Shown: positions 1-5,279, counted from the stretch's first letter. The stretch: 6,486 nt of DNA from Bacillota bacterium (GCA_009781965.1 WQUS01000101.1:1-6486), one strand, 5' to 3'. A program made the numbers and translations. Notes: generated by a model not told the origin, from the sequence alone.

Positions 1-195
1 GGCCCCTGGATCCGGATAGCGGTTGAAAGTTTCCGGGCCAATATTTTTATATATTTGGGCCTGCATTTCAGCGGGCAGCCCGTAGGGACTTTCATTGGCG
101 TCCAGCTTGATAAAGCCCGGGAATAAGTCGGGCTGATAAGGCGTTAGTTCCTTGAGGTCCGCACGGACAAAGGCGCCGGCTTCAAAATTGTTCAT
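1..195 (-). CDS. hisC: Histidinol-phosphate aminotransferase, N-terminal part (runs off the window)
   Basis: This is the first 65 codons of a PLP-dependent aminotransferase that converts imidazole-acetol phosphate and glutamate to histidinol phosphate and 2-oxoglutarate. I translated it by hand from ATG at 195-193. The N-terminus carries the HisC-type motif LDANESPYG at residues 31-39, followed by NRYPDPGA at 58-65, which is typical of the HisC family (class I/II aminotransferase fold). The lysine that binds PLP and the rest of the protein lie beyond position 1. The start is fixed by a GAGGAGG Shine-Dalgarno sequence located inside the end of hisD. The hisD TGA and the hisC ATG share one base (TGATG), which indicates translational coupling in one his transcript. 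A closely related aminotransferase (aspartate or aromatic) is possible in principle, but position directly after hisD makes HisC very likely. Confidence 0.93.
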   Translation of the reverse strand, partial: MNNFEAGAFVRADLKELTPYQPDLFPGFIKLDANESPYGLPAEMQAQIYKNIGPETFNRYPDPGA

Positions 196-1490
196 CAATC
201 TTCCTCCTCTCCGGCCAGTCTGATTTTGATCGACGCCAGGTGGGCGCCCAGCCCTTCGGTTGCGGCGATGGTCATGGCCTGTTCCCCTTCTTCACGCAGC
301 GCTTGGCGTGAGTAATCAATTAAACTGGTTTTTTTAGTAAAAACGTCCACATTCAAGGGTGAAAAAAACCTGGCGGTACCGCCGGTGGGCAGGATATGAT
401 TCGGACCGGCGATATAGTCCCCCACCGCCTCCGGTGAGTAGTGGCCCAGGAAAACAGCGCCGGCGGCGGTAACCCGCCCCAGCCAGCGGTATGGTTCGGC
501 TACCATGAGCTCCAGGTGCTCGGGAGCAAAGCGGTTGGCTACCGTGAATGCTTCCTCCAGACTGGCGGTCAGCACAATAAAACTTTTCCCGGCCAAAGAT
601 GCGGCTGCTACGGAACGGCGCTCCAACTGCTCCAGTTGCACCGCCAATTCCTTTCCGACCGCTTCCGCCAGTGATGGCGCCGGGGTGACTAGGATGGCCG
701 AGGCCATTTCGTCATGCTCGGCCTGAGCCAGCATGTCCGCGGCGACAAAATCGGCCCGGGCGGTATCATCCGCCACAATCAGCACTTCGCTGGGCCCCGC
801 CAGCATGTCGATGTCCACCGCGCCGTAAACCATGCGTTTGGCGGCGGTTACGTAAATATTGCCGGGCCCGGTTATTTTGTCTACCTTTGGTATGGTGGCG
901 GTGCCGTAAGCCAGGGCGGCCACCGCCTGGGCCCCGCCAATCCGGTATATTTCCGTTACTCCCGCTTCGGCTGCCGCCACCAGAGTGTGGGGGTTAACCG
1001 CGCCGTTCCTGGCGGGGGGAGTGACCATGACAATTTCAGGCACTCCGGCTACTGCCGCCGGAATGGCGTTCATTAAGACCGAAGAAGGGTAAGAGGCTTT
1101 GCCGCCGGGCACATAAATGCCCACCCGCCTCAACGGAGTGATTAACTGTCCCAGCACCGCGCCGTTGGGCTGGGGATCGAGCCAGGAATTTTTCAGCTGG
1201 CGGCGGTGGTAGCGCAAAATATTCTCCGCAGCCCGGCGCAGGGCGGTTAGGAATTCTTCACTTACCAGGCCGTAGGCCTGCTTGATTTCCTCTGCGCTTA
1301 CCGGCAGGTTGGCCGGTTCCAGCGCCACGCCGTCCAAGCGGGCGGTAATGGCGCATAAATCTTGATCGCCGCCTTTTTTAACCGCGTTGACGATTTCCGT
1401 TACGGTGGCCGTTACTTTTTCCAGGTCAAATGCCCTGCCGCGCAGCAGGGTGGCAAAGCGTTCATCCGCCGGGGTGATCGTTTGGATCAT
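195..1490 (-). CDS. hisD: Histidinol dehydrogenase
   Basis: HisD catalyses the last two steps of histidine synthesis, oxidising L-histidinol to L-histidine through histidinaldehyde with two NAD+; it is a cytosolic zinc enzyme. At 431 aa it has the normal family length. The zinc and catalytic set known from E. coli HisD is present in order with matching spacing: Gln256 and His259 (in LAQAEHDEMA), the catalytic pair Glu324-His325 (FAPEHLEL), Asp358 (VGDYIAGPNH) and His417 (EGLGAHLA). The family signature DIDMLAGPSEVLIVAD is at about 226-241. The ATG at 1490 is preceded by an AGAGGG ribosome-binding site and by a candidate TTGACA/TAATAT promoter at 1532-1560. The stop overlaps the hisC start by one base. 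hisG and hisZ, which often precede hisD, are not upstream here; yerC and the purine genes are. Confidence 0.98.
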   Translation of the reverse strand: MIQTITPADERFATLLRGRAFDLEKVTATVTEIVNAVKKGGDQDLCAITARLDGVALEPANLPVSAEEIKQAYGLVSEEFLTALRRAAENILRYHRRQLKNSWLDPQPNGAVLGQLITPLRRVGIYVPGGKASYPSSVLMNAIPAAVAGVPEIVMVTPPARNGAVNPHTLVAAAEAGVTEIYRIGGAQAVAALAYGTATIPKVDKITGPGNIYVTAAKRMVYGAVDIDMLAGPSEVLIVADDTARADFVAADMLAQAEHDEMASAILVTPAPSLAEAVGKELAVQLEQLERRSVAAASLAGKSFIVLTASLEEAFTVANRFAPEHLELMVAEPYRWLGRVTAAGAVFLGHYSPEAVGDYIAGPNHILPTGGTARFFSPLNVDVFTKKTSLIDYSRQALREEGEQAMTIAATEGLGAHLASIKIRLAGEEED

Positions 1491-1531
1491 TGTCAGCCCT
1501 CTTTACCACGTTAAAGTAGTGATGCAATAAA

Positions 1532-1560
1532 ATATTAAAGCAATATTGCCGCTGTGTCAA
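1532..1560 (-). promoter_or_regulatory. Candidate sigma-A promoter for hisDC
   Basis: On the minus strand a perfect TTGACA -35 box (1555-1560) is followed after 17 bases by TAATAT (1532-1537; 4 of 6 matches to TATAAT). Transcription would begin near 1525, leaving a leader of about 35 bases before hisD. An A6 tract (minus strand, 1564-1569) lies just upstream of the -35 and could act as an UP-like element. The first T of the -35 is also the edge of the 18-bp direct repeat that flanks the downstream repeat element, so that insertion stopped exactly at the promoter. I see no T-box, histidine-rich leader peptide or attenuator in this leader. The boxes are seen in the sequence; promoter function is inferred. 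Confidence 0.6.
1540..1549. promoter_or_regulatory. Palindrome GCAATATTGC in the hisD promoter spacer, possible operator
   Basis: A perfect 10-bp palindrome lies wholly between the -35 and -10 boxes of the candidate hisD promoter. A protein bound there would block RNA polymerase. The TrpR-like regulator encoded by the neighbouring yerC gene is the obvious candidate ligand, since this family has been proposed to regulate histidine genes in Gram-positive bacteria. Short palindromes also occur by chance and the known binding motif of the family cannot be compared here, so the operator assignment is tentative. Confidence 0.35.
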
Positions 1561-1577
1561 CAGTTTTTTGCTTACTG
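1560..1577. repeat. 18-bp direct repeat, copy 1 (left flank of the 291-bp element)
   Basis: ACAGTTTTTTGCTTACTG occurs here and again, identically, at 1869-1886, exactly bracketing the element at 1578-1868. It has the form of a target-site duplication but is longer than the 8-bp duplication around the related copy at 2269-2414. On the minus strand it supplies an A6 tract directly upstream of the hisD -35 box. Confidence 0.8.
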
Positions 1578-1578
1578 G

Positions 1579-1624
1579 TTACTGGTCACACGTTATTGTT
1601 GTTAGTGGTCACACGTTACTGCTT
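1579..1624 (+). repeat. 23-bp tandem duplication at the left end of the 291-bp element
   Basis: Two imperfect units, 1579-1601 and 1602-1624, share TGGTCACACGTTA (1583-1595 and 1606-1618). Each unit carries a version of the terminal TTACTGGTC sequence, so the left end has iterated terminal repeats. The 146-bp copy also has GTTACTG twice at its left end (2269-2275 and 2283-2289). Iterated ends can be multiple transposase-binding sites, but that is inference. Confidence 0.65.
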
Positions 1625-1640
1625 TCGCACCATCCGGCAT

Positions 1641-1697
1641 AAAACTATAAACCGTGCGCTCATGCTCTCCGAGAAATCGCTTACGGTTAATAGTTTA
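1641..1697 (+). repeat. Inverted-repeat core, copy A
   Basis: Left arm AAAACTATAAACCGT (1641-1655) and right arm ACGGTTAATAGTTTA (1683-1697) pair except for one internal mismatch and the outermost base. The 27-base loop contains TCTCCGAGA, itself a small hairpin with a 3-base loop. Copies B and C have TCTTCGAGA at the same place. The core is conserved while the surrounding sequence has diverged. Confidence 0.75.
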
Positions 1698-1738
1698 GCC
1701 TGCCTAGGCTTTGCGTTTGAGCAAGCACAGCATAATTT

Positions 1739-1770
1739 CGAACCTCGAACCTCAAACATCGAATATCGAG
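1739..1770 (+). repeat. Degenerate CGAACCT heptamer repeat at the unit junction
   Basis: The seven-base period is CGAACCT, CGAACCT, CAAACAT, CGAATAT, then CGAG. It lies exactly between the two core units of the dimeric element. The same heptamer, in clean form, recurs upstream of purN at 6447-6486, nearly 4.7 kb away, so the motif is not unique to this insertion. Confidence 0.7.
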
Positions 1771-1813
1771 TTAACCGTGCGCTCATACTCTTCGAGAAAT
1801 CGCTTACGGTTAA
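1771..1813 (+). repeat. Inverted-repeat core, copy B
   Basis: The arms TTAACCGT (1771-1778) and ACGGTTAA (1806-1813) are perfect over 8 bp, but the outer stem seen in copy C has decayed. The loop sequence differs from copy C at only one base and from copy A at two. The 3' flank from here to 1868 aligns with the right half of the 146-bp element. Confidence 0.75.
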
Positions 1814-1868
1814 TAACTTTACGGGCCTGGTCTACGGGTACTAACAAGCACATGGTCTGACCAGTAAC

Positions 1869-1886
1869 ACAGTTTTTTGCTTACTG
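1869..1886. repeat. 18-bp direct repeat, copy 2 (right flank of the 291-bp element)
   Basis: This is the identical partner of 1560-1577. It contains the yerC TAA stop (1881-1883) and the preceding base of the CAG codon, so the insertion left the YerC reading frame and stop unaltered. Confidence 0.8.
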
Positions 1887-2189
1887 CTGCCCGGTATCTG
1901 TTTTTAACCTAGCCAAGACTGTTTTGTAACCGTCCGCCCCGTAATGCAGGCACCTTTTGACCCGGCTGATGGTGGCGGTGCTGGCGCCGGTGCGGAGCGC
2001 TATTTCACCGTAAGTATTGTTATTCTCCAGCATCCTGGCCACTTCCAGCCTTTGCGCCATGGCTCTTATTTCGGCTACGGTGCAAACGTCTTCAAAGAAT
2101 TGGTAACATTCGTCAAGATCATGTAAATGCAAAATGGCTTGGAATAGCTGGTCCAGCATGGGATCCCGCAGTTTTCCGCTGTAAGCCAA
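1881..2189 (-). CDS. yerC: TrpR-like transcriptional regulator, YerC/YecD family (HisR type)
   Basis: This 102-aa cytosolic DNA-binding protein belongs to the YerC/YecD branch of the Trp repressor superfamily. The recognisable family block is DLDECYQFFEDVCTVAEI (about 24-41), then AQRLEVARML (45-54), NTYGEIALRTGAS (58-70) and the recognition-helix region TATISRVKRCL (71-81). Together these form the TrpR-type helix-turn-helix, with an N-terminal dimerisation helix. Length and N-terminus match Bacillus YerC. The start is TTG (2187-2189), 8 bases after a strong GGGGAGGG site (2198-2205); an internal ATG at codon 11 would cut into the conserved N-terminus. Comparative genomics has proposed this family (HisR) as a regulator of histidine genes, and the position directly upstream of hisDC supports that. 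A role as repressor, and histidine as effector, are inferred. Two related repeat elements lie on either side of the gene. Confidence 0.93.
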   Translation of the reverse strand: MAYSGKLRDPMLDQLFQAILHLHDLDECYQFFEDVCTVAEIRAMAQRLEVARMLENNNTYGEIALRTGASTATISRVKRCLHYGADGYKTVLARLKTDTGQQ

Positions 2190-2197
2190 AAAGTTTT

Positions 2198-2205
2198 CCC
2201 TCCCC
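2198..2205 (-). promoter_or_regulatory. Ribosome-binding site fixing the TTG start of yerC
   Basis: GGGGAGGG on the minus strand is separated by 8 bases (AAAACTTT) from TTG at 2189. No ATG or GTG in frame lies at a usable distance, so TTG is the only good choice. I find no convincing promoter between here and purD: a TACTAT-like -10 near 2230 lacks a -35. yerC may therefore be read from the purine operon. Confidence 0.7.
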
Positions 2206-2260
2206 GTTCAATCGTCACCGTCGGGATAGTATCTCATGATCAGAATCAGATTAACGCAGC

Positions 2261-2268
2261 GCTTTTTG
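2261..2268. repeat. 8-bp target-site duplication, left copy
   Basis: GCTTTTTG immediately precedes the 146-bp element and is repeated immediately after it at 2415-2422. A base 5' of it (C2260) also matches the base before the right copy, but that base belongs to the element's terminal repeat there. Confidence 0.8.
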
Positions 2269-2414
2269 GTTACTGTGCACAGGTTACTGTTCAGCATCGA
2301 GCGGCATGCAAAACTATTAACCGTGCGCTTATACTCTTCGAGAAATCGCTTACGGTTAATAGTTTTGCGTGCCTGGGCTATGAGTACTAACAAACACAGG
2401 GTCTGACCAGTAAC
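2269..2414 (+). mobile_element. 146-bp MITE-like element inserted in the 3' end of purD
   Basis: The element starts GTTACTG and ends CAGTAAC (7-bp perfect terminal inverted repeats) and is bounded by an 8-bp direct duplication, GCTTTTTG. Most of its length is one long inverted repeat (2303-2373). It has no open reading frame of its own that looks real, so it resembles a miniature inverted-repeat element mobilised in trans. It lies in the last codons of purD: the present PurD stop (2387-2389) and final eight residues are element sequence. Removing it with one duplicate restores a conventional PurD end with TAA at 2251-2253. It shares its core and right end with the larger element at 1578-1868, in the same orientation. 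The parent transposon family cannot be named from this sequence. Confidence 0.82.
2303..2373 (+). repeat. Inverted-repeat core, copy C (22-bp stem)
   Basis: Arms 2303-2324 and 2352-2373 pair over 22 bp with a single G-T wobble; the inner 17 bp (from GCAAAAC.. to ..AACCGT) are perfect. The 27-base loop contains GCG/CGC and TCTTCGAGA, which can form smaller stems. Extruded DNA or a transcript would make a stable hairpin. There is no T-run after the stem on either strand, so it does not look like a standard intrinsic terminator. Confidence 0.88.
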
Positions 2415-3667
2415 GCTTTTTGACCGATGTCTTTCCGGTAGTGCATGCCGGTAAAATTGATTTTTGCTACGCCCTGGTAAGCCAGGTCGATGGCGGCCGG
2501 GATGTTTTCAGCCAAAGAGGTGACTCCCAGTACCCGTCCGCCGGCGGCGACTGTCCGGTTGGTTTTTAAAGCGGTGCCGGCGTGAAAGGCCACTACGTTA
2601 TCGGGCATTTGCTCCAGGCCGCTGATCACGTCTCCCTTGCGGTAATCGCCCGGGTAGCCCCCGGCGGCCAGGACCACACAAACCGAGGCCCCATTGTGCC
2701 AGCGCAGGTTTGCTTCGTCTAATTCGCCCGCCAGCAGCCCTTCCAGTATGTCGGCCAGGTCTGATTCCAGCATCATCAGGATTGGTTGCGCCTCCGGGTC
2801 GCCGAACCGGGCGTTATACTCCAAAACATAAGGGCCGCGCTCGGTAATCATCAGCCCGGCGTAAATGACGCCGCGGTAGGGACGGTCTTCTGCCGCCATG
2901 CCGCGTACCGTGGGCAGCAGGATCTTTTCCAGCGCCGTTTGCCGCAGCGAATCAGTCATTATGGGCGCCGGCGCGTAAGCGCCCATGCCGCCGGTGTTCG
3001 GGCCGTCGTCGTTGTCGTTGACCCGTTTATGATCCTGGGCGGGCAGCAGGGGGATCACCTTTTCCCCGTCGGTAAAAGCCAAGATACTGGCTTCTTCTCC
3101 CCGCAGGAGTTCTTCAATAATGATGCGCTCCCCGGCAGCGCCGAAAGCTCTTTGTTTCATCATTAAGTCCACGGCCCCCAAGGCGGTTGCCTGGTCTTCC
3201 GCCACAATAACCCCTTTGCCGGCGGCCAGACCGTCCGCTTTGACCACGCAGGGAGCGCCTGTTTTTTTGATATAATCGATGGCCCGGGCCGGGTCGTCAA
3301 ACACGCCGTAGCGGGCGGTGGGGATATTGTACTTCAGCATAATCTCTTTAGCCAGGACTTTACTGCCTTCTATTTCCGCCGCTCTTTGGCGGGGGCCGAA
3401 AACAGGATAGCCCTCCTGTTCCAGGGCGTCAACCAATCCGGCCACCAGCGGCGCTTCCGGTCCCACTACGGTCAGATCAATTTTTTCGCGCCGGACCAGA
3501 GCAATAATGCCGGGCAAATCTTCCGGTTTGAGATCCACACATTCCGCCAGCGCGGCAATGCCGGCGTTACCAGGCGCGCAGAATATTTTTTTTACCCGGG
3601 GGCTGTGGCTGAACTTCCACACCAGGGCGTGTTCCCGTCCCCCGCCGCCAATAACCAATACCTTCAA
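2387..3667 (-). CDS. purD: Phosphoribosylamine-glycine ligase (GAR synthetase)
   Basis: PurD joins glycine to 5-phosphoribosylamine with ATP to form glycinamide ribonucleotide, the second step of purine synthesis, in the cytosol. The 426-aa protein shows the N-terminal GGGGREHAL motif (7-15), the ATP-grasp segment VKADGLAAGKG (142-152), GPNTGGMGAYAPAP (222-235) and the PurD signature RFGDPEAQ (287-294), which carries metal/ATP-binding acidic residues. The start is TTG, 9 bases after GGGAGG (3677-3682); the nearby ATG at 3683-3685 is out of frame. The C-terminus is odd: residues 419-426 (LLVRPCVC) and the stop are encoded by the inserted repeat element, replacing an inferred ancestral end of Leu-Arg-stop. 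All catalytic regions are intact, so the enzyme is probably active, now with two extra cysteines in its tail. Confidence 0.97.
   Translation of the reverse strand: MKVLVIGGGGREHALVWKFSHSPRVKKIFCAPGNAGIAALAECVDLKPEDLPGIIALVRREKIDLTVVGPEAPLVAGLVDALEQEGYPVFGPRQRAAEIEGSKVLAKEIMLKYNIPTARYGVFDDPARAIDYIKKTGAPCVVKADGLAAGKGVIVAEDQATALGAVDLMMKQRAFGAAGERIIIEELLRGEEASILAFTDGEKVIPLLPAQDHKRVNDNDDGPNTGGMGAYAPAPIMTDSLRQTALEKILLPTVRGMAAEDRPYRGVIYAGLMITERGPYVLEYNARFGDPEAQPILMMLESDLADILEGLLAGELDEANLRWHNGASVCVVLAAGGYPGDYRKGDVISGLEQMPDNVVAFHAGTALKTNRTVAAGGRVLGVTSLAENIPAAIDLAYQGVAKINFTGMHYRKDIGQKALLVRPCVC
2415..2422. repeat. 8-bp target-site duplication, right copy (within purD)
   Basis: GCTTTTTG is the identical partner of 2261-2268, directly abutting the element's CAGTAAC end. 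On the coding strand it covers the CAA-AAA-GC part of the last native PurD codons (Gln416, Lys417, Ala418). Confidence 0.8.
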
Positions 3668-3676
3668 GAGTTCTTG

Positions 3677-3682
3677 CCTCCC
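3677..3682 (-). promoter_or_regulatory. Ribosome-binding site fixing the TTG start of purD
   Basis: GGGAGG lies 9 bases upstream of TTG at 3667, which begins the conserved MKVLVIGGGGREH sequence. Just upstream (3681-3703) is an 11-bp repeat, CCATGTTTTAA twice at a 12-bp period on the plus strand, so the second unit abuts the ribosome-binding site. Confidence 0.75.
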
Positions 3683-3727
3683 ATGTTTTAATCCATGTTT
3701 TAAATCTAACTTGCAGGCCTTGTTTTT

Positions 3728-5263
3728 TTAGTGCCGGAAATGACGCATGCCCGTAAAGACCATAGCCAGGTCGCCTCCGTCGGCTACAGCCACAGATTCG
3801 GCGTCCCGCAGGGAGCCGCCTGGCTGGATGGCTGCGGTAACGCCGGCCTTAACCGCTTCTTCCAGGGTGTCCGGGAAAGGAAAAAAGGCGTCCGAGGCCA
3901 AAACAGCGCCCCGGGCCGCTGCACCGGCGTGTTCCAGGGCTATGCGGGCCGAGGTGACCCGGTTCATCTGGCCTGCGCCTACCCCCAGCACTTTTTTGTT
4001 TTTAGCGACCACAATGGCGTTGGACTTGACATGTTTGCACACGGCCATGGCGAACAGCAGGTCGTCCATCTCCGCTTGAGAAGGCTCGCGTTTGGTCACT
4101 GTTTGCAGCTTGGCCTCATCTATCAGCCCCCGATCTATATCCTGTACCAGCAGGCCGCCGTTAATTTCCCGCAAGCCGGCGCGGTTACCGGACACAGCTG
4201 TCAGCGGCCCGGTTTCCAAAAGCCGCAAATCCTTCTTTTGTTTTAAAAGGGCCAGCGCATCGGCATCATAACCAGGCGCGATAATGGCCTCGATAAAAAT
4301 CTTGCCCATTTCGGCGGAGGTGGCGGCGTCCACTTTAGCATTGCAGGCTACGATCCCGCCAAAGGCCGATACCGGATCGCCCTCGTAGGCGCCGATGTAA
4401 GCCTCGACCAGGCTGGCGGCGCAGGCTACGCCGCAGGGGTTGTTATGTTTGACGATCACCACCGCGGTAGTGTTGAATTCCTTGACGGCCTCAAAGGCTG
4501 AATTCAGATCCAGGAGATTATTATAGGAAAGTTCTTTGCCGTGCAATTGGCGGGCGTTGCCCAGGCAAGCGCCGGCGGCTTCCGGATCCCGGTAAAAGGC
4601 TGCCCGTTGGTGGGGGTTTTCCCCGTAACGCAGGCTTTGAGCCAGAGCATAGGTTTTTTGCCATTGGGCGGGAAATGAGCCGGCTGGTTCCTGCAGACCG
4701 GACAGATAGCCTGTAATGGCTCCGTCGTAAGCTGCGGTATGGGCGAAGGCTTCCCTGGCCAACTGCAGGCGGAATGCTTTCGTTGCTTCCCCTTTGTCCA
4801 AAGCTTCAATTACATCGCCGTAGCGTTCCGGGTTGACCACTACCAGCACGCAGGGGTAGTTTTTGGCCGCCGCCCTGAGCATGGTCGGACCGCCAATATC
4901 AATGTTCTCAATGGCTTCTTCCAGGGTGACATCTGCTTTGGCAACGGTGGCCTGGAAAGGATACAGGTTTACCGCCACCAGATCGATGGGGGTGATATCC
5001 TGTTCCCGGAGTTGGGCCAGGTGTTCCTCCTTGCGCATGGCCAAAATGCCTCCGTGCACCTTGGGGTGCAGAGTTTTCACCCGGCCGTCCAGTATTTCCG
5101 GAAAACCGGTGACGTCGGAAATGTAAGTAACCGGTACCTGTGCTTCACGCAAGGTTTTGGCAGTGCCGCCGGTGGAAACAATCTCATAGCCCAAACGGTG
5201 CAGTTCCCGGGCGAACTCCACCACGCCCTGTTTGTTGGAAACACTGATCAACGCTCTTTTAAT
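3728..5263 (-). CDS. purH: Bifunctional AICAR formyltransferase / IMP cyclohydrolase
   Basis: PurH performs the last two steps to IMP: formylation of AICAR from 10-formyl-THF, then ring closure. The N-terminal cyclohydrolase (MGS-like) domain shows STGGTAKTL (31-39), DGRVKTLHPKVHGGIL (59-74) and NIDIGGPTMLRAAAKN (120-135). The transformylase domain shows SLRYGENPHQ (210-219), GKELSYNN, the catalytic Lys272-His273 in VKHNNPCGVA and the C-terminal FTGMRHFRH. Numbering is from the proposed AUU start. The first usual start codon is TTG at 5251, giving 507 aa, but it lies 20 bases from the only Shine-Dalgarno site and drops the conserved KRA of the usual (M)KRALISVS. ATT at 5263 lies 8 bases from AAAGGAGGAG and gives 511 aa, close to the 512 aa of B. 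subtilis PurH. The gene identity is certain; the start is inferred. Confidence 0.97.
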   Translation of the reverse strand: MKRALISVSNKQGVVEFARELHRLGYEIVSTGGTAKTLREAQVPVTYISDVTGFPEILDGRVKTLHPKVHGGILAMRKEEHLAQLREQDITPIDLVAVNLYPFQATVAKADVTLEEAIENIDIGGPTMLRAAAKNYPCVLVVVNPERYGDVIEALDKGEATKAFRLQLAREAFAHTAAYDGAITGYLSGLQEPAGSFPAQWQKTYALAQSLRYGENPHQRAAFYRDPEAAGACLGNARQLHGKELSYNNLLDLNSAFEAVKEFNTTAVVIVKHNNPCGVACAASLVEAYIGAYEGDPVSAFGGIVACNAKVDAATSAEMGKIFIEAIIAPGYDADALALLKQKKDLRLLETGPLTAVSGNRAGLREINGGLLVQDIDRGLIDEAKLQTVTKREPSQAEMDDLLFAMAVCKHVKSNAIVVAKNKKVLGVGAGQMNRVTSARIALEHAGAAARGAVLASDAFFPFPDTLEEAVKAGVTAAIQPGGSLRDAESVAVADGGDLAMVFTGMRHFRH

Positions 5264-5269
5264 GGCAAT

Positions 5270-5279
5270 CTCCTCCTTT
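5270..5279 (-). promoter_or_regulatory. Strong ribosome-binding site pointing to an ATT start of purH
   Basis: AAAGGAGGAG on the minus strand is nearly ideal. Eight bases after its GGAGG core comes ATT (5261-5263), followed by AAA AGA GCG TTG ATC, which encodes the conserved KRALI of PurH. An earlier ATT (5267-5269) is only 2 bases from the core. The TTG at 5251 is 20 bases away, beyond the normal range. Confidence 0.7.

Larger units (their letters stand above)
1578..1868 (+). mobile_element. MITE-like element, about two tandem units, between yerC and hisD
   Basis: This non-coding 291-bp insertion begins GTTACTGGTC and ends GACCAGTAAC, giving perfect 10-bp terminal inverted repeats, and is flanked by 18-bp direct repeats. 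It contains two copies of a conserved core (GTGCGCT..CTCTYCGAGAAATCGCTTACGG) at 1654-1686 and 1777-1809, each in an inverted-repeat setting. The right end matches the single-unit copy at 2269-2414 closely (ACTAACAARCACA.GGTCTGACCAGTAAC). The length is almost exactly twice the 146-bp unit, so it reads as a diverged tandem dimer. The left end holds a further 23-bp tandem duplication and the unit junction holds degenerate CGAACCT heptamers. Together with the adjoining promoter region it fills the 390-base gap between yerC and hisD. No transposase or credible gene is present, so mobilisation would have to be in trans. Orientation is arbitrary, chosen to match the other copy. Confidence 0.75.

Noticed and set aside
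1491..1560. T-box or histidine attenuator upstream of hisD
   Set aside because: The leader after the candidate promoter is only about 35 bases. No T-box consensus, His-codon run or alternative hairpins are present.
1554..1844. Open frame of 96 codons on the plus strand between yerC and hisD
   Set aside because: It lies almost wholly inside the repeat element, encodes the repeated core twice (ALMLSEKSLTVN / ALILFEKSLTVN), has no ribosome-binding site and is opposite to all real genes.
2220..2250. Promoter for yerC in the spacer after purD
   Set aside because: A TACTAT-like hexamer is present but no -35 at proper spacing, so it is not supported as a promoter.
1641..2373. Possible CRISPR array from the three similar palindromic repeats
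   Set aside because: There are only three copies, with spacings of 123-130 and about 546 bases, a whole gene between two of them, and no cas genes. Terminal repeats and duplications fit an inserted element.
2303..2373. Intrinsic terminator after purD
   Set aside because: The stem is strong, but the loop is 27 bases and no T-run follows the stem on the minus strand. It is better explained as the element's internal inverted repeat, though some effect on read-through is possible.
2208..2393. Open frame of 61 codons on the minus strand between purD and yerC
   Set aside because: It is made of the repeat element plus the short purD-yerC spacer and resembles no protein. It is explained by the insertion.
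5249..5251. TTG as the purH start
   Set aside because: It is 20 bases from the only Shine-Dalgarno site and removes conserved KRA residues. It remains the fallback if AUU initiation is not accepted.
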